Source of the DNA: Flavobacterium sp. N1736
GTDB lineage: Bacteria; Bacteroidota; Bacteroidia; Flavobacteriales; Flavobacteriaceae
NCBI RefSeq assembly: GCF_025947065.1
Contig: NZ_CP109994.1
Location: 1,178,001-1,242,000 of the forward strand
Reading direction: 5' to 3'
Length of the DNA: 64,000 nucleotides
The position numbers and the translations under genes are program-made. Positions 60,142-64,000 of the stretch are shown here, piece after piece. Under the pieces are notes generated by a model that saw nothing but the letters and a program-made list of their open reading frames with translations, made no database searches and was not told the DNA's origin. The stretch's first letter is position 1, and each line of letters begins with the position of its first letter.

Positions 60142-61078
60142 TATTCAAACGGATGTTTTTTTCCAAAAGAGTACGATACCGTGAGTGAAGGACCGTTATA
60201 TCCCCATTTGAAGTATCCCTGCAGTCTTTCTTTTTGTACATCGACATCGAAATTCAAACCTGTATAACCAAGTGCCAGATCCAGGTTTGGCAGCACTTCA
60301 TACATAACCGATACATTATAACTTATGATTTTCCCGCTGACATCCTTTATTTTTAAAGAGAGATAGCTCACATTTCCTGTCAGTGCCAGTCTATCGGTAA
60401 AAGCATACCCGCCCCAGATTCCAATATCGGGCAGCGGTGCGGTAAAGTCAAAATCATCACTGTATCCCAATTCGGCGGTGGCCCCGGCAAGGCTGATTCC
60501 AACGTTGCTTCTAAGGACGTGGGCACCGATCATCAAGCCAATTTCATATTTCGGATCCAGAAAGAAAGCGTAACCGTAAGAGAACCGGTAGATACTGGTT
60601 TCAAAGAAAGAATTAACACTGGCATCAACCGGATAGGTATGATCGCCAAATTCGATTTCTTTTTTAAGCTGATACGAGGTAGTTCTTTCCAGATGGAAAT
60701 AACTCAAGTCAAATCTTGATCTGCGCGAAGCGCGCCACTGTACATCACTGAGAAAAGTGCTGGAGGATTTGCGGAAGCCCAGGTCATCTTCAAAATCGAT
60801 GGTAGTCCCAAAAGTGCCGCTTTGATTGCCGACTTCAATTTTGGTATTATTGACAGGGATAAAAAGTCCTGCTGTTACTTTTATTCGTCGGGCAAACCAG
60901 GGCGGAACCGGTTTTGGTCTTTTATACAGATAATCATCAGCATTATTTCCAGCTGAAAAAGTAGTATCCCAGAGCATGCTGTTGTCGGGTAAACGGCTGT
61001 CTGCTGTGCCGCTGCGGTATTGTGCAGCAGCAAAACCCCGGCGAGCAGTATACTGTTAAAAATAGATGTAATTTTCAT
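60141..61078 (-). CDS. Outer-membrane beta-barrel protein (frameshifted near N-terminus)
   Basis: The frame open to 60141 lacks a signal peptide (it begins MLWDTTFSAG). The signal peptide lies in another frame from ATG 61078 (MKITSIFNSILLAG ... AAAQQ). One base added near 61003 joins them as AAAQQ|DSRLPDNSMLWD, giving 312 residues. The body is a typical barrel: NTKIEVGNQ, FLSDVQWRASRRSRFDLSYFHLER, FSYGYAFFLDPKYEIGLMIGAH, LALGYTGLNFDV and a strand-like C-terminus. Function unknown. It is coupled with the smaller barrel gene downstream. Confidence 0.65.
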
Positions 61079-61204
61079 AATCAATAATTTTAATGTTGCC
61101 AATTGGAATTCCCCTCTAAAGGAAAAAACAGTATACATTTCCTGAATGCCGTTTTTTCAGTATTCCTAATTATTTTGAAATAGCAGATAATAATGCTGAG
61201 AATG

Positions 61205-61986
61205 CTACTTTGCATGGAGCTGTTTGTAAAGTGTTGTAATCGGAGATTGATTTAATTTCATAATTCCGGTCTCTGGCCGGTCCAAAGCCAGAATAAGGAA
61301 CATGACAGAAGAAAAAATCACAGCGATAAAAACGGCCAGGATACTATTTTTGCTGCCGGAAATTCCAAATTGAAATCCCAGCAGGAACATGGAGAATAAA
61401 GTGATAATGAACAGGACCAGTAATATTGCGGTGGGGATCCGGTACTCAAATGTATAGGTGATCCTCTGATTGTAGATGTCCACCAGGTCGTTAACAGACG
61501 AGGTGTATAAAGAATAGGCTTCTGAACTGCGGTCCTGGGAGGCTAATTTTTCTGAGTAATCCCATAAGGAATCAAGAATATGCTGTGATCTGGTTTTTAC
61601 TTTTTCTAACTCAGCGGGCCGGGCATCTTTGGCAAGTTCAATCCGTAATTGGGTATATTCTGTCAAAAGGTTTCTGGAGGAAGACCGGTAAGGTTCAGGG
61701 ACCAGGCCTGCCTGAAGATAAGTTCTCCTTATAGCTGTCACTTCCTCAAGCAGCAGTTCTTTTCTGTGGCCGTAACGGCTGTCGACAATCTGAAAGGTGA
61801 AAGCGAGCATGAAAGCTAGAAGGCCCAGAGCGGCGCCCACTACTGACCCTATAGGGGAATCATTAATTTCTCCTTTTTTTTCCTGATCACCATTCCGTAT
61901 TTCTGTCCAGCAACAATGGGTATCAGTATACTGAAAAATGGAATAAGGAACATTCCAATGATTTGGATATAACTGATACTGCCCAT
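61205..61986 (-). CDS. Bestrophin-like/DUF4239 membrane protein (frameshifted)
   Basis: Restored length is 260 residues. ATG 61986 opens a first membrane helix (MGSISYIQIIGMFLIPFFSIL) that runs into an A8 run (61874-61881 as T). One more A restores RKKKGEINDSPIGSVVGAALGLLAFMLAFTF and the rest. Further features are the helical segment RKELLLEEVTAIRRTYLQAGLVPEPYR, typical of the DUF4239/bestrophin-like family, and two C-terminal membrane helices. Such proteins are predicted anion-channel-like, without direct proof. Palindromic site B lies 135 bases upstream. Confidence 0.7.
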
Positions 61987-62120
61987 GGATAAAAGGTTGA
62001 AAATAGACGATCAAAATCAATTGCAACAGTAATTTTTCCTAACTGCACCAAAGCAGCAATAAAGGATAATCAAAGTTCTGACAATTAATGAATTCCGGCA
62101 GGATAATACAGCTTTAAATG

Positions 62121-62142
62121 GTTGCAAGTTATAATCTGCAAC
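62121..62142 (-). promoter_or_regulatory. Palindromic site B, shared with 41731-41752
   Basis: Read on the minus strand this is GTTGCA-N10-TGCAAC with spacer GATTATAACT, one base different from site A, and the following CA also matches. It lies 135 bases upstream of the leftward bestrophin-like gene, which points back toward the adhesin operon. A transcription-factor binding site is the simplest explanation. Confidence 0.55.
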
Positions 62143-62224
62143 AAAATTTAACATAGTGAACAGCATATGGAAGTGAAGCTGACCGGCATCAATTAGAGCT
62201 GTCTTTTTTTTAAAGTGATAGATT

Positions 62225-62671
62225 TTACTGAACTGCCTTGTAAACCATCAGGACGATGATGGTAAAAAGATTGTGCAGGAATACCAGCTGAAGGTAATAT
62301 CCCTTAAAATTATCTAAATGCCCTGATGGTATGACAAGGATCAAAAAAGTCCAGCTTATAATTCGCAGCAGGGCACTTATGAATCCTATAAACAAGCTTG
62401 CCGTCCATGATATTTCCCTGAATTCACAGTACCATATCAGGCAGTAAACTGCAGTTAAACAGATTCCCATGCCGTGGCTGATGATAGTGCTGGAAATGAA
62501 TTTGGCTTTCAGGGAAAAGTCTACCTCCAGCATCGCAAGAAGCCAGGTAAGGAAGGCGGGCTCCCGATAGATTTCGCTCTGTGTCGCCGATACAGTTTTG
62601 TAGAACAGTACAAGGATACAGAAGGCCGCCAGCCATGAGAGCATAATTTGAAAGAGCAGATAAAGGGCCAT
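62225..62671 (-). CDS. Small four-helix membrane protein
   Basis: A 148-residue protein with about four hydrophobic helices (LFQIMLSWLAAFCILVLF, IISHGMGICLTAVYCLIWY, ASLFIGFISALLRIISWTFLILVI, YLQLVFLHNLFTIIVLMVY). No family recognised and no charged active-site pattern. It lies upstream of the bestrophin-like gene on the same strand, with 238 bases and site B between. Confidence 0.55.
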   Translation of the reverse strand: MALYLLFQIMLSWLAAFCILVLFYKTVSATQSEIYREPAFLTWLLAMLEVDFSLKAKFISSTIISHGMGICLTAVYCLIWYCEFREISWTASLFIGFISALLRIISWTFLILVIPSGHLDNFKGYYLQLVFLHNLFTIIVLMVYKAVQ

Positions 62672-62763
62672 AAAATAAAAATAGGGGCGTATTTATGCAC
62701 CAAATATAAGAAGATTAATGTTTGGAATCCCTTATAAAGAAAAGACTGAAATTCATTTTAGTT

Positions 62764-62812
62764 TTATATCGTATCGGCTTTTTGTCTTAAAGGAAGGGTC
62801 ACGGTAAATTTC
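62764..62812 (-). pseudogene. Tail remnant of a histidine kinase
   Basis: On the minus strand the last codons read KFTVTLPLRQKADTI and stop. This closely matches the end of the kinase at 10204 (EFTVTLPLKQAVDTI). Nothing further upstream in this frame is kinase-like, so only a short C-terminal relic remains. It suggests a deleted or recombined kinase gene at this locus. Confidence 0.45.
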
Positions 62813-62997
62813 AATGGCTTTATTATTTCTGGTAATGATTCGAACTTAAGCTTATAATTAACAATTATTCAGTGTCTTGATTTGTACTTTAAATTAAATG
62901 CAGCGATTCTGCACCCAATTCAAATTAATACTCTGTTTATATTGTTTCTTTCGTTAGCTTTTTATGGCAAAAAAAAGAATCAAGTCCAATTTTGGGA

Positions 62998-63177
62998 TTA
63001 GGTATCTTCATCTTTTTCGTTTAGAAATTTTCTTACTTGAACATATGCGATTTTTTGTAGAAATTCTAAAATCTCTTTTGCTTCTTCAAGTGTAACATTC
63101 TTTCCTTCATCGCTAAGCATTTTTTGAGCTTTATTAGCTGTAATTTTTCCTCTATATTTTTCTTCTTCAATTTCCAT
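62998..63177 (-). CDS. Small conserved-looking protein (59 aa)
   Basis: A 59-residue charged helical protein: MEIEEEKYRGKITANKAQKM, then SDEGKNVTLEEAKEILEFL and ending VRKFLNEKDEDT. The pattern of a short helix plus TLEEAKEILEFLQKIAYV recalls small Bacteroidota proteins of unknown function often found near mobile or accessory genes. The frame is clean from ATG to stop and codon use looks normal. The 62672-63376 stretch otherwise holds the kinase remnant and two hairpins. Confidence 0.55.
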   Translation of the reverse strand: MEIEEEKYRGKITANKAQKMLSDEGKNVTLEEAKEILEFLQKIAYVQVRKFLNEKDEDT

Positions 63178-63247
63178 AAACTTAAATTAATGTTAAGATG
63201 AAGGTAGTTATTTTTTATAATATCAATGTTTACAGAGTTTTAAAGAT

Positions 63248-63297
63248 GGTTTGTATACCGTAAAGTCAACCTTACTGGATTTACAAACCTTTTTTTT
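63248..63297 (+). terminator. Stem-loop with T-run
   Basis: GGTTTGTA (63248-63255) pairs with TACAAACC (63282-63289), followed by eight T. It reads as a rightward terminator, but no rightward gene lies upstream. It may serve antisense or read-through transcription, or be a relic. Confidence 0.45.
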
Positions 63298-63334
63298 ATA
63301 AGTTAAATTGGGTTAAATTAAGTGAAAAAAGCAT

Positions 63335-63371
63335 AAAAAAAACGCTAAAACTAATGTTTTAACGTTTTTTT
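63335..63371 (-). terminator. Terminator after tRNA-Arg
   Basis: An imperfect stem (AAAAAAACG..AAAAC with GTTTT.ACGTTTTTTT). On the minus strand it ends in a run of eight T, just after the leftward tRNA. Confidence 0.6.
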
Positions 63372-63376
63372 AAGAG

Positions 63377-63450
63377 TGACCTCGACTGGATTCAAACCAG
63401 TAACCTCTTGAGCCGTAATCAAGTGCGCTATTCAGTTGCGCCACGAGGCC
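63377..63450 (-). tRNA. tRNA-Arg (anticodon ACG)
   Basis: Minus-strand cloverleaf of 74 bases: acceptor GGCCTCG/CGAGGTC, D-arm GCGC...GCGC, anticodon stem CTTGA/TCAAG with loop TTACGGC (anticodon ACG, read as ICG), T-arm ACTGG-TTTGAAT-CCAGT and discriminator A. No encoded CCA (the sequence continues CTC). It decodes CGU/CGC/CGA. Confidence 0.93.
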
Positions 63451-63563
63451 TTTTGTTTTCACTAAGGTTATTTTTTATACCTTTGGTGATTGCTGTTAGC
63501 GGGTGCAAATATAGGCATAAATGTGACATATACAAACGAAAAATAACATAAAAATAAAAAAAA

Positions 63564-64000
63564 ATGAAGATTGAAAATTATATACGTGATATTCAGGGGT
63601 TTCCTAAAGAAGGAATTTTATTTAAAGATATCACGCCATTACTAATTGATCCAAATGCGAGGGAAGAATGCCTTAAAATATTGCTAAATTCTTTAAACGG
63701 ACAAAAAATTGATAAGGTGATAGGAGCGGAGAGTCGTGGTTTTTTCTTCGGAATGTTATTGGCAGATCGATTAAATGCAGGTTTTGTGCCGGTTCGTAAA
63801 CCTAAAAAACTGCCTTTTACCACTATTTCGGCTTCTTATGAACTAGAATACGGAACAGATTCGCTGGAAATACATATTGATGCGATTAAAAAAGGCGAAA
63901 AAGTTTTAATTCATGACGATGTTCTGGCAACCGGCGGAACCGCAAAAGCGCTTGCTGATTTGGTAACTGAACTTGGCGGCGAAATTGTTCAGTTTAATTT
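63564..64000 (+). CDS. apt: Adenine phosphoribosyltransferase, 3' end cut by window
   Basis: The first 145 residues of a type I phosphoribosyltransferase: MKIENYIRDIQGFPKEGILFKDITPLL is the characteristic Apt N-terminus, GAESRGFFFG the conserved loop, RKPKKLP the flexible loop and VLIHDDVLATGGTAKAL the PRPP-binding motif. The enzyme salvages adenine to AMP with PRPP in the cytoplasm. The full protein is about 170 residues, so roughly 25 are missing. It is divergent from tRNA-Arg. Confidence 0.95.
   Translation, partial: MKIENYIRDIQGFPKEGILFKDITPLLIDPNAREECLKILLNSLNGQKIDKVIGAESRGFFFGMLLADRLNAGFVPVRKPKKLPFTTISASYELEYGTDSLEIHIDAIKKGEKVLIHDDVLATGGTAKALADLVTELGGEIVQFN

Noticed and set aside
63248..63297. 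Small RNA or riboswitch before apt
   Set aside because: The hairpin with T-run looks like a plain terminator; apt begins 267 bases away beyond an opposing tRNA, and no known riboswitch core is visible.

Overview
This window looks like a stretch of a Flavobacterium (Bacteroidota) chromosome. The evidence is low G+C DNA, several candidate promoters with the flavobacterial -7 box TAnnTTTG, type IX secretion (T9SS) C-terminal sorting domains of types A and B, a SprB-like giant adhesin followed by a PorP/SprF protein and an OmpA-family protein, and abundant PAS-type histidine kinases and single-domain response regulators. No plasmid, phage or complete insertion sequence was seen.

Layout. 0.2-9 kb: a secreted PQQ-type beta-propeller, a luciferase-like flavin oxidoreductase, then leftward genes for a LytTR regulator, MsrA, a TMEM175-like channel, a DUF2652 protein and three tandem epoxide hydrolases, one of them exported. 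9.7-20 kb: a kinase/receiver pair and a group of secreted enzymes (S8 peptidase, M57 lipoprotein protease, delta-60 repeat protein, PL14-like lyase). 20-28 kb: an NTF2-like protein, an aldo/keto reductase, a receiver, a frameshifted acyl-CoA dehydrogenase directly followed by a histidine kinase, DUF1826, a lone ParD-like antitoxin with a perfect palindromic operator, TruC and a secreted Cys/His-rich protein. 28-35 kb: an accessory-looking region with several unrecognised genes, a DUF6161-like membrane protein, an FRG-domain protein, a REP/BIME-like hairpin, a MITE-like inverted repeat and an attC-like fold. 35-41.5 kb: a divergent HxlR/aldo-keto reductase pair, two disrupted genes and an arylsulfatase.

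42-59.5 kb is dominated by a three-gene rightward operon: an adhesin of about 4858 residues (16 PKD-like repeats, 11 Ig-like repeats, 17 repeats of about 106 residues, three DUF11-like repeats and a type B sorting domain), a SprF-like protein and an OmpA/PD40/TPR protein. Leftward envelope genes follow (two beta-barrel-like proteins, a bestrophin-like/DUF4239 protein and a small membrane protein). The window closes with a small conserved-looking ORF, tRNA-Arg(ACG) and the 5' part of apt.

Three points deserve attention. First, nearly identical 22-bp GTTGCA-N10-TGCAAC palindromes lie at both ends of the adhesin region, each oriented into it. Second, the 17-repeat array has a seven-repeat higher-order period and a cysteine pair that is always kept or lost together. 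Third, at least six single-base deletions, one insertion and one nonsense codon interrupt otherwise intact genes. This pattern fits a deletion-biased sequencing or assembly problem better than decay, so the affected genes are described here in their restored frames.
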